Below are positions 62,201 to 64,000 of a stretch of DNA of 64,000 nt, piece by piece (positions within the stretch are counted from its first letter, which is position 1; the number at the start of each line of letters is the position of its first letter). The translations under genes were made by a program, and so were the position numbers. The notes beneath the pieces are model-generated. The model had not been told where the DNA came from, did no database searches, and saw only the letters and a program-made list of their open reading frames with translations. This DNA comes from Heliopora coerulea (lineage: Eukaryota; Cnidaria; Anthozoa; Scleralcyonacea; Helioporidae), in the NCBI GenBank assembly GCA_030142905.1, contig JASJOG010000056.1, forward strand, positions 727,501 to 791,500, read 5' to 3'.

Positions 62201-64000
62201 ACAACTTTAAGTCAATTTTTTTTCAAATTTCTAAGAAAAAAATACGGTAAGCACTGTTTTTGGAAAAAAAACTCGATGTTACCGCCTTATTCCAAACAAA
62301 ATCGACATCAGTCGATTATTACTAACATAGATCCTGAGAAAAGTAGCTAATCGGATTGGAATATTTGAATTGGACTACGAGCAGACTTCTGGAAAACGTG
62401 AGATTATGCGGGCGTACATTACCTTACTTGCAAAGCATTTGATAAAGTTAACTTTATCAAAGCTGTCGACTGCAATGATCCTTTTAATAAGATCCAATAG
62501 CAAGTGAAGCTTGATCTATTAAAAAAAAGATTTAGTTGCAAACGGCCAAATAACTTGATACAGGTCACGTTTACACTACACTGAATATGTTTTTGCGCCG
62601 GTAAAAAAAAGCTTTTTGGCATCCTTATTAACCAAAAAAATTATCAGGTATGACATAAACATCGGACCAAGAAAGGCAAACTATAATCCGCCTCGAAGAG
62701 ATTTGCACCTGCAACAGCTCTCTCCTTCTTCTCAAGTTCGCCAACGTGGCCAAAACGTGGCTGTGATTGTACTATGTCCCCCAAAAATTGTTTGCAATAA
62801 TCCAACAATAATGACACACAAACGCTCGTGTGATTCCATATTTAATGCAATCGAAGGTCCATAGCACCCGGAAAATTAACCTATCCGATACGGAACGTCC
62901 CACTTTCCAGAGCGGAATGGAACAACATCGTTCCGTTCCAAAAATCGTTCCCAAAATAGCGTTCCTAGGGTAAACCTTAAGTATATCCGGTATGGTTTTC
63001 GCGTCGCTACGAATAGCTATCCGGTATTGTGTAAACACAACCACAGTTACATGGCTCTAGTTGTTGTAGTTTCTGGGTCAGGGCCCATATGGCAACTTAT
63101 AATTCAGTGGCATATGGAACGTACGCTAGTTCAAATCAATTTCAAATTGAACACGATACCGTGTGATTACCTGTTATGAAAACATTAAGGGTTAAAGGTT
63201 AGTGGCCATACAGGACTAAGAAAAATTGTTCATCAAATAAAATCTACTCAAATTCCCAGCCATTGTTTTCGCTCGCATCTTCTCGAAATTTTCACACTTT
63301 AGTGGTCGTATCCGATTGGCTTACCATGGGTAACAGAATTTTTTTTTCCAATCAGGAAGAATATTACCCAAAGAAATTTGCTCTTTATTACCTCTCTTTG
63401 ACATGCAATTACCATTTTTCTGCAACGTGTTTCTTTGAAATTGCACCGCTCTCAGTCAGTCAGAATTGAGAAATGTTTTCATGTATATTCGTACACAATC
63501 AGGCCCTGCACTAGATTGCCTATATTCCGGGTCTGAGACCCAAAGGACGACCTTGCAGTCACATGTTTTCCAGTTGGTGACGATTGGGTGTTACAAACCA
63601 TTGGTTTGCACTTGAAATTTCCATTCAAAACTTTTTTTCATTTAGCAGAGGCGATGCAAGAACATATCTTGGGTTACAGCTTTGAAAAATGAGATTTTTG
63701 CTTGCACAATAAGAAAGCACAACATGCGCACATTGACGCTCACCTTTGCATTTTCCTCTAAGAGATGCATGTTTCTCTGACTTGTGTAGTCACCACTTTT
63801 CACTACACCAATTACCTTTTGCGCCAGGACTTGAGAAGTGACCAAATTTAACGGGGTTGAAAGAGCATCTGAGATGGACTGGAACTGAGCTACGCAAGAT
63901 TCCACTTAATAAAACAGTAAAAGAAAACATGTCAATGAAAAGAAATACTGGATCAGATTTAACTCTTTCTTGCATACCTTTATCATACAACATTGGGTTA
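11942..64000 (-). CDS. FANCA: Fanconi anaemia group A protein (FANCA), N-terminus outside window, about 43 exons
   Basis: FANCA is a large alpha-solenoid of the nuclear Fanconi core complex, which ubiquitinates FANCD2-FANCI at DNA interstrand crosslinks. About 1,330 codons are recovered in the human order (1,455 residues in human, from memory). Landmarks, N to C: LRRQAALEGSHVSPSYQTWF; QFFFKVLSDLVPYE; DDYVSLAKTRLADL; GRVPTTIMEARKPYF then IGRFLPALLIPRK; KRAGKIPASMLRSY; LKQWLVWELRIEEDFLLENE then RQQYYNWAIYENFL; TRETPLILASLVHYWGQLTP. Exons are listed separately. Phases agree at all junctions except one gap (18542-21056), where human has a hydrophobic 'LLVFLFFFSLMG' stretch, so an exon is missing from my model. 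The C-terminal end is also less certain. Introns are laden with repeats; no intact nested gene was found. First exons lie right of the window. The gene call is very strong; individual small exons vary. Confidence 0.93.
12389..12529 (-). mobile_element. Non-LTR retrotransposon fragment (C-terminal end of RT-type ORF)
   Basis: Minus-strand frame MFNVRNNTNYSLRRNDVEYT, then KKSISFAAAKLWYGSKI and TAA. The pattern N-x-R-x..S-I-S-F-x-x-A-K-L-W is typical of the region after the reverse transcriptase domain in many invertebrate LINEs. Only the tail survives. Confidence 0.7.
13963..13985. repeat. (AAAC)n microsatellite
   Basis: Short run of AAAC or ACAA units. Confidence 0.8.
14709..14801 (-). CDS. 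FANCA: FANCA exon
   Basis: 93 bases, phase 0 to 0. ALDLEFFVKVTRFVKDYLNT, then VSRSILGSVPE|GTAAGA. Parallels human '[20 protein letters not shown]'. Confidence 0.82.
15266..15300 (-). CDS. FANCA: FANCA exon (35 nt)
   Basis: LYKECEESRWK, phase 1 to 0, TTCTCAG acceptor. Parallels human 'LSYFHEDAAIREEA'. Confidence 0.62.
15735..15862. repeat. Foldback palindrome
   Basis: GGTAACTACTTCGGCACACA at the left and TGCGTGCCTAAGTAATTATC at the right are near-complementary, as are the adjoining GCATTATTGGATATAAT and ATTATGTCCAACAATGC. Confidence 0.7.
16332..16368 (-). CDS. FANCA: FANCA exon (37 nt)
   Basis: DLFASTKGKTTT plus one base, phase 0 to 1, GTAAGC donor. Human has 'LALFQLTESD' near here. Short and weak alone, but in phase on both sides. 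Confidence 0.5.
16430..16790. repeat. (TATG)n/(TACG)n microsatellite, about 360 bp
   Basis: Degenerate TATG/TGTA repeats with TACG and TGTGCG variants. All long frames over it on both strands (Tyr-Val-Cys-Met or His-Thr-Tyr-Ile runs) are artefacts of the repeat. Confidence 0.95.
17280..17470 (+). repeat. Single-arm copy of the 50.6-51.0 kb foldback family
   Basis: Shares long stretches such as GCAAATGGTTGCGTAT, TAATAAGTTTGAGGTTGGC and TTTTCTGGTAATGAACAGCA with 50818-50998, where an inverted partner is also present. Confidence 0.75.
17471..17580 (+). repeat. CTGGC-hairpin repeat, diverged tandem
   Basis: Several units of the type GTCTGGCGTTA-CC-AGAG-TAAAATCGTC, as at 27686-27820. Confidence 0.6.
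18494..18542 (-). CDS. FANCA: FANCA exon (49 nt)
   Basis: ITKLVDGLLVPLQRNK, needs a phase-2 upstream partner that I did not find. GTAAGT donor. Parallels human 'VCAAILECLEKRK'. Confidence 0.6.
19612..19937. repeat. Large palindrome: two SINE-B copies head to head
   Basis: Two arms of about 160 bases meet at 19774/19775 (GATATTC|GAATATC). Each arm carries a tRNA-like head (CGGGAT-TTGAACTTGCACC on the left; GGTGCAAGTTCAAATCCCG on the right) and the tail GACACTGCCGAAGTCAACTG or its complement. Arms are almost identical, with a few mismatches and one short indel. Confidence 0.9.
20430..20580 (+). repeat. CTGGC-hairpin dispersed repeat
   Basis: Contains AAACTCGTCTGGTATCAGCC and AAAATCGTCTGGCGTTGG. 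Same family as 27686-27820 and 61035-61085. Confidence 0.55.
21056..21131 (-). CDS. FANCA: FANCA exon (76 nt, frame chosen by phase)
   Basis: SRIRCNISRSTFMMTKLERI, then RKGDP|GTAAGT, phase 2 to 0. A second frame is open almost to the donor but stops two bases early. Parallels human 'ENIRKQLKKLDCEREELL'. Confidence 0.6.
21590..21865. repeat. C/G-run-flanked dispersed element
   Basis: Begins 'gtgggggcttaaaaatttcttggggg' and ends 'ccaaccccccaagccccctgc'. A related end occurs at 7330-7400. Probably a small non-autonomous transposon; no coding capacity. Confidence 0.4.
22088..22287 (-). CDS. FANCA: FANCA exon (200 nt)
   Basis: Phase 0 to 2. HYWGQLTPLCHRYTVQSEVL, then RKLESYRVWLNGIFDTTEQH and GLPYAIFLHIKK. 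Follows the previous exon exactly as human 'WWPSLEPVLLCRW' follows 'PLILTSALV'. Confidence 0.93.
22523..22914 (+). repeat. tRNA-derived SINE, family A, interrupted copy
   Basis: Shares TCTGATTAAAGTTACCT, GGACCCA and TTACTGGACCTCTAG with the copies at 41017-41300 and 61134-61418. It is split by a 122-base palindromic insert at 22754-22875, after which its tail resumes (GCTGATAGGGTTATCCAG). Confidence 0.8.
22754..22875. mobile_element. Foldback (MITE-like) insertion inside a SINE, with 7-bp target duplication
   Basis: Left arm starts CGAAACATACTCTGAATAAG; right arm ends CTTATTCTGAGTATGTTTCG. The 45-base arms differ at about two positions. CAGCTTA occurs on both sides (22747-22753 and 22876-22882), and the uninterrupted SINE copies show a single such site, so this is a datable insertion. 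Confidence 0.85.
23265..23590 (+). repeat. tRNA-derived SINE, family B
   Basis: tRNA-like head with GATGCGAGTTCGAATCCCGC (B box) and tail TTAGCAGTGTAGGTTTATGA, preceded by ACACTGCACATCCTCACGGA, as in the reverse copy at 5390-5672. Confidence 0.78.
23915..23978 (-). CDS. FANCA: FANCA exon (64 nt)
   Basis: LSEKMFTKLTRETPLILASL, then V, phase 2 to 0. Human reads '[20 protein letters not shown]'. Diagnostic. Confidence 0.93.
24032..24204 (-). CDS. FANCA: FANCA exon (173 nt)
   Basis: Phase 0 to 2, GTTTCAG acceptor. GDLVLSSFHSNAEKPAVVKL, then a Gly/Ala stretch and MLKASNFSQICIANFMPRM. The donor CA|GTGGAT is chosen by phase; the frame itself continues to 23992. Confidence 0.75.
25555..26200. mobile_element. 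Nested foldback element, about 650 bp
   Basis: Outer arms: CAACTCCGAAAAGTAACATC (left) against the complement AGGTTGTTACTTTTCGGAGT (right). Inside lie a second palindrome (25635-25713, CTATTTCAAAGTCAT against ATGACTTTGAAATAAAG) and a third (25727-26090) whose arms carry the CTGAAGA...GAAAC motif. The centre repeats TATATTTACAAAGTGTCAAG three times. No coding frame. Confidence 0.82.
26422..27061. mobile_element. Non-autonomous hAT-like DNA element with 8-bp target duplication
   Basis: Left end CAGTGGCGTAGCCAAG; right end CTGGCTAGGCGTATG, an imperfect inverted match. CGACGGCG flanks both sides (26414-26421 and 27062-27069). An 8-bp duplication and CAGNG ends are the hAT signature. 640 bases, no transposase frame. 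Confidence 0.8.
27686..27820 (+). repeat. Tandem array of a 25-bp CTGGC-hairpin unit (5 copies)
   Basis: Five units of GAGTAAAATCGTCCAGCGTT plus AGCCA, head to tail, followed by a partial unit. Each can pair as TCTGGC/GCCAGA-type stem around GTTA. Single relatives lie at 2145, 17471, 20430, 27900 and 61040. Confidence 0.85.
28944..29049 (-). CDS. FANCA: FANCA exon
   Basis: 106 bases, phase 2 to 0. LATFLPPWLLLCNSEWDTLS, then ERSTKKLICFLNNYL, GTAAGT donor. Confidence 0.88.
29270..29398. repeat. Foldback palindrome
   Basis: Arms of about 60 bases, for example TTTTCGAGTGTTAAGACATT against AATGTCGTAACACTCGAAATT. The centre is AGACCTGTTGCAACAGGTCC. The arm matches the tail of the tRNA-like element at 54.48-54.77 kb. 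Confidence 0.8.
29832..29915 (-). repeat. tRNA-like SINE remnant
   Basis: Minus-strand head with B-box-like GCAGATTCGATCCCCGCC. Family of 9290-9375. Confidence 0.6.
30028..30092 (-). CDS. FANCA: FANCA exon (65 nt)
   Basis: INASTNASVDLKLCCETLAF, then L, phase 0 to 2. Joins the next exon as FLRLATFLPPWLLLC, parallel to human 'RILLRLPSSVLCG'. Confidence 0.83.
30325..30605. mobile_element. Foldback element with CTGATGA...GAAAC motif
   Basis: Arms of about 120 bases (ATCGCAGTATAAATATGAAA ... against TTTCATATTTATACTGCGAT), centre near 30470. Each inner arm has CTGATGATGATGTGATAACA followed by ACGAAAC (plus strand 30483-30510, minus strand 30458-30432). Confidence 0.85.
30965..31072 (-). CDS. FANCA: FANCA exon
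   Basis: 108 bases, phase 0 to 0. DIVHLIGTCNYGSLEDSKGS, then PEEIWLLDCFISRNKE. Confidence 0.86.
31517..31571 (-). CDS. FANCA: FANCA exon (55 nt)
   Basis: GMKRVRSSSEINLIKILQ, phase 2 to 0, donor CAG|GTAAGT. Confidence 0.8.
32102..32227 (-). CDS. FANCA: FANCA exon
   Basis: 126 bases, phase 2 to 2. QQYYNWAIYENFLQCSSREL, then GFVDYREVASELFSVLMDHY. Human has 'RQDFHQWAIHEHFLPESSA'. Very strong match. Confidence 0.94.
32561..32628 (-). CDS. FANCA: FANCA exon
   Basis: 68 bases, phase 0 to 2. VGLKQWLVWELRIEEDFLLE, then NE. Human FANCA has 'TYQDWLHLELEIQPEADAL'. Confidence 0.93.
32893..32960 (-). CDS. FANCA: FANCA exon
   Basis: 68 bases, phase 1 to 0. KIWITLKLVMKSLDDMKVLQ, then NP. Confidence 0.85.
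33033..33099 (-). CDS. FANCA: FANCA exon (67 nt)
   Basis: MGYLFNKLKFKKLNFENKTF, then LD, phase 0 to 1, GTGAGT donor and TTTAAAG acceptor. It bridges its neighbours in phase and places LKFKKLNFEN opposite human 'LSWRPLHLPS'. Confidence 0.75.
33461..33750. repeat. (TTTAC)n pentanucleotide array, about 290 bp
   Basis: Near-pure CTTTA/CTTCA pentamers. All frames through it are Leu/Tyr/Phe/Thr runs and are not genes. It starts 360 bases upstream (minus sense) of the FANCA exon at 33033-33099. Confidence 0.97.
34354..34388 (-). CDS. FANCA: FANCA exon (35 nt)
   Basis: SCYVPEIMIQK, phase 1 to 0, perfect GTAAGT donor. Parallels human 'CLSPGLIKKFQ'. Confidence 0.75.
34514..34596 (-). CDS. FANCA: FANCA exon
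   Basis: 83 bases, phase 2 to 1. WCCSYLQYAIVAFETLTNAS, then QSGTDAQ. Confidence 0.8.
34938..35060. repeat. (CATA)n and (CA)n microsatellite
   Basis: ATACATAC and ACACAC runs. Reading frames over it are artefacts. Confidence 0.95.
35566..35588 (-). CDS. FANCA: FANCA microexon (23 nt)
   Basis: RFVRFFI plus two bases, phase 0 to 2, CTCCCAG acceptor and AAG|GTATGT donor. Joins neighbours as RFVRFFIRWCCSYLQYAIVA; human reads 'FFCLKFCTAAISYSL' there. Confidence 0.7.
35883..36126 (+). repeat. Dispersed repeat with short conserved RGDSRVF frame (copy 1)
   Basis: About 245 bases, closely related to 45247-45490. The plus strand encodes GFKTRGDSRVF followed by TAG near the start of the shared part. 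The other end is GGTTATGATTTTCCTTT. Abuts the hAT-like element beginning at 36127. Confidence 0.75.
36127..36528. mobile_element. Short hAT-like MITE
   Basis: Ends CAGTGGCGGCTTTCCC and AAAGCCACGCCGCCACTG are inverted matches. About 400 bases, no transposase. A clean 8-bp target duplication is not visible. Confidence 0.65.
36730..36808. repeat. (AT)n microsatellite
   Basis: About 50 bases of pure AT then ATGTATATATACACACACG. Lies just downstream (minus sense) of the largest FANCA exon. Confidence 0.97.
36828..37226 (-). CDS. FANCA: FANCA largest exon (133 codons)
   Basis: Acceptor TTCTTAG, phase 0 to 0. PHSLRNEHIHGLAVLVCHLA, then CHKPERARTICVQSTTTISE, later HILQLLCSEFLSRN and GYRNAVELLISNL. 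The frame begins right at the acceptor after an in-frame TAG and runs into the AT microsatellite beyond the gene. The donor CTA|GTTTTG is weak, so the 3' edge is approximate. Spans the middle of the solenoid. Confidence 0.82.
38550..38680 (-). CDS. FANCA: FANCA exon
   Basis: 131 bases, phase 1 to 0. LTPWLSAVSRKIRLIFGPDV, then HENLPDVMNLDLAALYLKED and QKQ. Ends CAG|GTTAGT. Confidence 0.87.
39235..39840 (-). repeat. Tandem cluster of three tRNA-like SINE remnants
   Basis: Three heads about 220-240 bases apart on the minus strand (39240-39320, 39515-39580, 39680-39755). Each has a degenerate B box and is preceded in plus orientation by 'caagctcaaat(t/c)ctcagaaaatgtt'. They share 'ATTGAGCTACC' or 'ATGGAGCTACCGAGAC'. 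Confidence 0.65.
39944..40054 (-). CDS. FANCA: FANCA exon
   Basis: 111 bases, phase 1 to 1. SPSGSKPRDNVQLLVDSLEK, then LPTLVLDSITGAETTK. Confidence 0.87.
40718..40779 (-). CDS. FANCA: FANCA exon (62 nt)
   Basis: AGKIPASMLRSYQKKCDNFE, phase 2 to 1. Parallels human 'ADKIPPSLYSTYCQAC'. Strong polypyrimidine acceptor. Confidence 0.92.
41017..41300 (+). repeat. tRNA-derived SINE, family A, full-length copy
   Basis: Head GGCACAGTGGTAGTCTCTCA (A box) and GGGTTCGATTCCGGC (B box), body with GTTTTCTCCGAGTACTCTGG, and tail TAAAGGTACTTTACCTTTAC. About 280 bases. Confidence 0.88.
41564..41613 (-). CDS. FANCA: FANCA exon (50 nt)
   Basis: PPAEVDVRGRLIDDLK, phase 0 to 2. Parallels human 'LPKVPDSRVAFIESLKR'. 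Confidence 0.9.
41675..41985. mobile_element. MITE-like element rich in ACATGTGAAAT (copy 1)
   Basis: Begins TCTTACAAAAATTTCACATG and consists of repeated TTTCA(C/T)ATGTGAAA half-palindromes. Copies 2 and 3 at 49992-50210 and 52285-52600 begin and end alike. Confidence 0.75.
42293..42344 (-). CDS. FANCA: FANCA exon with FLPALL motif (52 nt)
   Basis: KPYFIGRFLPALLIPRK, phase 2 to 0. Human FANCA has 'RPYYVSHFLPALLTPR'. Short but diagnostic. Confidence 0.94.
42545..42965. mobile_element. Foldback element with TTAGG-like palindromic core
   Basis: Arms of about 85 bases: GGTCGGCACTAGAACGTAAC and ACCGTGTGGAGA at the left against the complements near 42880-42960. The core 42714-42785 is a palindrome of TTAGGATTA/TAATCCTAACCC units. 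Confidence 0.82.
43062..43180 (+). repeat. tRNA-like SINE head inside a short inverted repeat
   Basis: TCTATGGTTAGAGCGTCTCA and TTACGGGTTCGTTTCCCGTC form A- and B-box-like parts. CTTAATACACACGCTCT and AGAGCGTGCGTATTAAG are inverted flanks. Lacks a proper anticodon arm and CCA context, so not called as a tRNA gene. Confidence 0.65.
43630..43718 (-). CDS. FANCA: FANCA exon
   Basis: 89 bases, phase 0 to 2. VMEQAKADVEKVLQLYEESG, then RVPTTIMEA. Matches human '[21 protein letters not shown]'. Confidence 0.94.
44228..44807. mobile_element. Non-autonomous hAT-like element
   Basis: Ends CAGTAGCGTAGCCAGGAG and CTCCTGGCTACGCGACTG, strong inverted match. Flanks TCAGGGGC and CCAGGGAC look like a decayed 8-bp target duplication. 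About 580 bases. The 81-codon plus frame inside (44323-44568) is not a transposase I recognise. Confidence 0.75.
45247..45490 (+). repeat. Dispersed repeat with short conserved RGDSRVF frame (copy 2)
   Basis: Shares TGTTTAAAAAACGAGCAGGA and GAAAGTTTGAAAATTAATGT with 35883-36126. Frame GYKSRGDSRVF then TAG. Confidence 0.75.
45838..45906 (-). CDS. FANCA: FANCA exon (69 nt)
   Basis: EPLEHQGGIFRQSHGSSNDE, then QSK. Phase 0 to 0. A low-similarity loop; called by phase, splice sites and position. Confidence 0.78.
46055..46145. repeat. (TTTG)n microsatellite
   Basis: Degenerate TTTG/TTCG units. Confidence 0.95.
46357..46452 (-). CDS. FANCA: FANCA exon
   Basis: 96 bases, phase 0 to 0. VHIFKSPQVPAKFKYFVDDY, then VSLAKTRLADLN. 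Matches human '[20 protein letters not shown]', then 'ISLAKTRLADLK'. Confidence 0.95.
46903..47079 (+). mobile_element. Non-LTR retrotransposon 3' end (RT-type ORF tail)
   Basis: Frame NIVTRNKGLSIRLPEECLDV, then GFYFYGGKLYNELPIDVRRS and VFKRRLDTFLK with TAA. The pattern F-x-x-x-G-x-K-L-Y/W-N-x-L-P-x-x-x-R is the usual C-terminus of CR1/L2/RTE-like LINEs. About 160 bases of 3' UTR follow, then an (AAAT)n tail at 47243-47285, as in many LINE 3' ends. A stop precedes the frame at about 46880, so this is a 5'-truncated copy. Confidence 0.82.
47243..47285. repeat. (AAAT)n tail of the LINE copy
   Basis: About ten AAAT units directly after the LINE 3' UTR. Confidence 0.9.
47659..47772 (-). CDS. FANCA: FANCA exon
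   Basis: 114 bases, phase 0 to 0. GSSLGLNSKRAIQFFFKVLS, then DLVPYEKPEYLK. Matches human '[24 protein letters not shown]'. Confidence 0.93.
48337..48975. mobile_element. Element with about 145-bp inverted termini and GAAAC motif
   Basis: Left terminus (AGAGCCCAGCTCAATGTGTT and so on, to about 48480) is the inverted match of the right (48815-48975, ending AAGATATTGAGCTGGGCTTA). The right arm has CTGAAGATGTTGCATGTATC then AACGAAAC. The internal 320 bases include the end of a Glu/Leu-rich minus frame (48643-48452, MERAEEMMEKSLGERLRVEC) that I cannot assign. Confidence 0.78.
49478..49587 (-). CDS. FANCA: FANCA exon with RQAALEG motif
   Basis: 110 bases, phase 1 to 0. SFENCDYLQLRLLLLLRRQA, then ALEGSHVSPSYQTWFE. 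Human FANCA reads '[24 protein letters not shown]' here: one of the clearest matches in the window. Confidence 0.95.
49992..50210. mobile_element. MITE-like element rich in ACATGTGAAAT (copy 2)
   Basis: Starts CCCTTACAAAAAATTTCACA and ends TGAAATTTTCATAAGGGAGG, an inverted match of the start. Confidence 0.82.
50395..50605. mobile_element. Foldback element with CTGAAGA...GAAAC centre
   Basis: Arms GTTGGTGGAAGTGACTGACG and CGTCAGTCACTTCCACCAAC flank CTGAAGATGACCGCTGCTGA followed by GGCCGTCGAAAC (50490-50521). Outer arms CTTTAGAAAGACGG and TCTTTCTTAAGACTA also pair. A diverged half-copy is at about 57180-57225. Confidence 0.87.
50620..50998. mobile_element. Foldback element, arms about 185 bp
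   Basis: Left arm (TTTTGCTGTTTATTACCAGG, then GCAACCATTTGCATC and GCGCCAACAGACGACC) is the inverted match of the right arm (GGTCGTCTGTCGGCGC, GATGCAAATGGTTGCG, TCTGGTAATGAACAGCAAAA). Centre near 50806. Confidence 0.88.
51285..51480. mobile_element. Foldback element, nearly perfect
   Basis: Arms include GGGATAAATCAGGACAAATA and AACAAAACATGTTAGTTTAT with exact complements on the right, enclosing about 25 bases. Outer parts (CCCAGCTCAAGATTCTAATA) pair too. Sits about 30 bases from a FANCA exon (51508-51592). Confidence 0.92.
51508..51592 (-). CDS. FANCA: FANCA exon (85 nt)
   Basis: SEMVNVQVLAHLLTVFVVFV, then EDAFKLFD. Phase 0 to 1; donor GTAAGC. Confidence 0.85.
51775..51840 (-). CDS. FANCA: FANCA exon (66 nt)
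   Basis: FILVFRNEVIIQIFERAVDS, then MK. Phase 0 to 0; TTTCTAG acceptor. Confidence 0.84.
52285..52600. mobile_element. MITE-like element rich in ACATGTGAAAT (copy 3)
   Basis: Starts CCCTTACAAAAATTTCACTT and ends GACACGAAATTTCCGTAAG. Internal repeats of TTTCACATGTGAAAT type throughout. Confidence 0.8.
52759..52835 (-). CDS. FANCA: FANCA exon
   Basis: 77 bases, phase 1 to 0. EDAIACQEKWTYEFLPEATI, then LKYQQ. Matches human 'SDAVQMQREWSFARTHPLL'. Confidence 0.87.
52945..53057 (-). CDS. FANCA: FANCA exon
   Basis: 113 bases, phase 2 to 1. LCLYKILRDITDIPADTIHT, then LFHEIFHELLGGPCSMT. Parallels human 'RFFSHTLTQILTHSPVLK'. Confidence 0.83.
53809..53843 (-). CDS. FANCA: FANCA exon (35 nt)
   Basis: VGSSPSDQSKN plus two bases, phase 0 to 2, perfect donor GTAAGT. 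The acceptor used is the second of two AGs (GGAACAG|GTTGG), chosen by phase. Confidence 0.65.
53988..54030 (+). repeat. Short interstitial TTAGGG-like tract
   Basis: GGGTTAGGGTAAGGGTTAGT, then ATTAGGGTTAAGGTTAG: degenerate telomere-type repeat, a few units only. Confidence 0.7.
54480..54775 (+). repeat. tRNA-like SINE between direct copies of its tail
   Basis: A tRNA-like head (CTCCGTAGCTAATTTGGCGG, then GGGGTTAGATTCCCTGCC) is followed by GGGTCTTAAAATATCTAGAC at 54740. The same tail also lies upstream at about 54488, so two copies are stacked or a tail was duplicated. Confidence 0.65.
55287..55388. repeat. Foldback palindrome, about 100 bp
   Basis: GGACTAGACCGGGTTTTCAA and TTGAAAACCCGGTCTAGTCC are perfect complements at the two ends. 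Confidence 0.92.
55911..55975 (-). CDS. FANCA: FANCA exon (65 nt)
   Basis: Phase 1 to 0. FIGCLLHTSYGQTFTREPLG, then K|GTATTT. Parallels the human 'FGVFSGHTLGSVISTDPLK'. Two other frames are open, but only this one fits both phases. Confidence 0.8.
56005..56175. repeat. Purine-rich (GGGA)-type tract
   Basis: About 170 bases, over 80% A+G on the plus strand, with GGGA/GGAAGG/GAGAGG units. Low complexity within a FANCA intron. Confidence 0.8.
56673..57128. mobile_element. Non-autonomous pogo/Tigger-like DNA element
   Basis: Ends CAGTAGAACCCCTTTAATTC and GAATTAGAGGGGTTCTACTG are near-perfect inverted repeats. The internal arms GGTCCGCGAATTATCCGGGT and TCGCGAATAAAGGGGTCGCG extend them. CAGTAGAAC ends are typical of pogo-group Tc1/mariner elements. 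TA follows the right end; the left TA is lost. 456 bases, no transposase. Confidence 0.82.
57494..58075 (+). repeat. Degenerate 21-bp minisatellite
   Basis: Units like ATGACTCATCACCATTTACC at a spacing of 21 bases (57515, 57536, 57557, 57578, 57599 and onward), decaying rightwards. Because 21 is a multiple of three, an open frame of MTHHHLP-type heptads persists (to 57665). I read this frame as a repeat product, not a gene. Confidence 0.8.
58320..58496 (-). CDS. FANCA: FANCA exon
   Basis: 177 bases, phase 1 to 1, encoding HMLNIPITLQALRRICLVLN, LLSWYQDKDWVEYF and CPDSVDLREKIVR. Parallels the human '[20 protein letters not shown]' region. Confidence 0.85.
58575..58752 (-). CDS. FANCA: FANCA exon
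   Basis: 178 bases, phase 0 to 1. CVFRLNEMYMDLRCTLILVV, then TNLSLYFETGVRCSRN and NQTCHACGFTKADNA. Acceptor CAACAG. Confidence 0.82.
59440..59484 (-). CDS. FANCA: FANCA exon (45 nt)
   Basis: TTTTAG acceptor, phase 0 to 0. EVPLELIWLLNEKSI parallels 'SLLLEAVWHLHVQGI' in human FANCA. The donor ATA|GTGTCT is weak; the frame continues nine codons to a second GT, so the end is uncertain. Confidence 0.65.
61035..61085 (+). repeat. CTGGC-hairpin dispersed repeat
   Basis: GAGACGTCTCC, then AAATTGTCTGGCGTCAGCCA and GATTAAAA: same unit as 27686-27820. Confidence 0.6.
61134..61418 (-). repeat. tRNA-derived SINE, family A
   Basis: Reverse complement of 41017-41300: TAAAGGTAAAGTACCG tail, CATGGGTCCAGTGTTACTAC body and AGCTGGAATCGAACTCTAGT (B box complement), ending GTGCCACCAGCACC. 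Confidence 0.86.
61574..61909 (+). pseudogene. Helitron-type OTU/C76-like cysteine protease fragment, broken
   Basis: The plus frame reads NGSIHQGHERFSDISRGRQC, then SFMSFSALVFAQSVTVHL, a TAG at 61805-61807, and continues RTHTVDYILTHGDLMYLKAL to a stop at 61907. The pattern G-S-x-H-Q-G..F-x-x-x-S-R-G-R-Q-C, with a putative catalytic Cys, recalls the cysteine-protease segment carried with Helitron or PIF1-type helicase proteins in invertebrate genomes. It is an isolated, stop-interrupted piece inside a FANCA intron. The family assignment is from memory. Confidence 0.5.
62423..62515 (-). CDS. FANCA: FANCA exon
   Basis: 93 bases, phase 0 to 0. IKLHLLLDLIKRIIAVDSFD, then KVNFIKCFASK. The donor GTAATG was chosen over the overlapping GTAAGG because only it keeps phase with the next exon. 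Confidence 0.82.
63744..63904 (-). CDS. FANCA: FANCA exon (N-terminal helices)
   Basis: 161 bases, phase 1 to 0. Begins ESCVAQFQSISDALSTPLNL and ends NMHLLEENAK|GTGAGC. Corresponds to the human segment around residues 90-140, by order and pattern. Confidence 0.85.
63978..64000 (-). CDS. FANCA: FANCA exon, cut by the window edge
   Basis: Minus-strand NPMLYDK, then phase-1 donor G|GTATGC. Joins the next exon as NPMLYDKVESCVAQF. Its 5' part lies outside the window. Confidence 0.65.

Noticed and set aside
1..64000. CRISPR arrays, bacterial operons, rRNA genes
   Set aside because: No spaced direct-repeat arrays, Shine-Dalgarno-type gene order or rRNA-like conserved segments were seen; the window is eukaryotic.

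Overview
This window is eukaryotic, AT-rich, intron-dense and full of mobile-element debris. The two recognisable genes have animal-type architecture. The surroundings (tRNA-derived SINEs, many foldback palindromes, TTAGGG-like interstitial tracts, short MITE-like elements) suggest a cnidarian, most likely an anthozoan such as a stony coral. That placement is inference from style and protein similarity; no database search was run.

Layout. (1) 266-421, plus strand: a probable last coding exon of an unrecognised gene entering from the left, with a poly(A) signal at 645-650. (2) 737-10761, minus strand: a complete eight-exon gene for the ACBP-domain enoyl-CoA isomerase ECI2, converging tail-to-tail with gene 1. 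(3) About 10.8-11.9 kb: the ECI2 promoter side, with YY1-like and CRE-like sites. (4) 11942-64000, minus strand: almost the whole coding region of a FANCA orthologue, in about 43 small exons over 52 kb. Its first exons lie beyond the right edge. Exons were found by matching open reading, GT/AG splice sites, intron phase and similarity to FANCA as I remember it. Adjacent phases agree at every junction except one gap (18.5-21.1 kb), where an exon is missing from my model.

Almost no exon appears as a long open reading frame; most long frames here lie in microsatellites or transposon remnants. The introns hold three copies of one tRNA-derived SINE family, several of others, two non-LTR retrotransposon C-terminal fragments, a Helitron-like protease fragment, hAT-like and pogo-like non-autonomous DNA elements, three copies of a family rich in ACATGTGAAAT, at least a dozen large foldback palindromes, and several microsatellites and minisatellites.

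The two named genes are not a pathway unit: ECI2 acts in oxidation of unsaturated fatty acids in mitochondria and peroxisomes, and FANCA in nuclear interstrand-crosslink repair. The most unusual feature is the density of palindromic elements inside the FANCA introns, several carrying a CTGANGA...GAAAC motif like the core of the hammerhead ribozymes known from Penelope-like retroelements.
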